Source of the DNA: an uncultured Porphyromonadaceae bacterium
Lineage (GTDB): Bacteria > Bacteroidota > Bacteroidia > Bacteroidales > Muribaculaceae
Assembly: GCA_900555915.1 (NCBI GenBank)
Contig: USNC01000071.1
Span: forward strand, 1 to 7,141
Reading direction: 5' to 3'
Length of the DNA: 7,141 nucleotides
Positions 7,099 through 7,141 of this stretch are shown piece after piece (positions within the stretch are counted from its first letter, which is position 1; the number at the start of each line of letters is the position of its first letter). The notes beneath the pieces are model-generated. The model saw only the letters and a list, made by a program, of their open reading frames with translations. It was not told the DNA's origin and did no database searches. The translations under genes were made by a program, and so were the position numbers.

Positions 7099-7141
7099 CT
7101 GTCTCTTATACACATCTGACGCTGCCGACGATCTTACGCGT
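7099..7141 (-). other. Untrimmed Nextera read-1 adapter, reverse complement (artefact)
   Basis: On the + strand 7099-7117 is CTGTCTCTTATACACATCT, the mosaic end in reverse. Bases 7118-7131 (GACGCTGCCGACGA) are the read-1 adapter in reverse, 7132-7139 (TCTTACGC) are the same i5 index as at the left end, and GT begins the P5 sequence. It is the exact reverse complement of 8-50. The true genomic sequence ends at 7098, inside the RND pump gene. Confidence 0.99.

Noticed and set aside
8..7141. Perfect 43-bp terminal inverted repeats, resembling a composite transposon or Tn5-like element
   Set aside because: The repeats are entirely Nextera adapter, including a sample index and part of the P5 oligo, and no transposase gene lies between them.

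Overview
The window is a single assembled fragment from a member of the Bacteroidales. The evidence is a Bacteroidetes-type -7 promoter element (TAnnTTTG), A-rich leaders without Shine-Dalgarno sequences, a lipoprotein whose mature N-terminus begins CVDDKYDLTDID, and a DUF5723-type outer-membrane protein beside it. A gut-associated genus such as a Muribaculaceae or Bacteroides relative is plausible, but the genus cannot be fixed from this sequence. All real genes are on the + strand.

Both ends are not biological. Positions 1-50 and 7099-7141 are untrimmed Illumina Nextera (Tn5) adapter: the 19-bp mosaic end, the read-1 adapter and an 8-base i5 index reading GCGTAAGA. The genomic insert is 51-7098. 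The 43-bp terminal inverted repeat (8-50 against 7099-7141) is a library artefact, not a transposon.

Layout: (1) 69-1793, a 574-aa lipoprotein of unknown function with an acidic stretch just after the lipid-attachment Cys, suggesting surface export. (2) 1818-3179, a 453-aa DUF5723-type protein with a signal peptide and a C-terminal Phe, probably an outer-membrane beta-barrel. These two form a cotranscribed pair whose promoter lies outside the window. (3) 3180-3311, an intergenic region holding a strong intrinsic terminator that directly abuts a good -7 promoter element; the terminator dyad could also act as an operator. (4) 3312-4508, a lipoprotein periplasmic adaptor with a His/Asp-rich N-terminus. 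(5) 4533 to the end, a CzcA/CusA-family heavy-metal RND pump open for 855 genomic codons and cut off by the contig end before transmembrane helices 8-12.

Genes 4 and 5 are two parts of a tripartite metal-efflux machine. No outer-membrane TolC-like factor is visible; it may lie beyond the right end or elsewhere. The His-rich adaptor, and the absence of the copper-binding Met triad known from E. coli CusA, argue for divalent cations (Zn/Co/Cd/Ni type) rather than Cu(I)/Ag(I). The least characterised part is the lipoprotein/DUF5723 pair. I see no RNA genes, CRISPR array, insertion sequence or phage genes.
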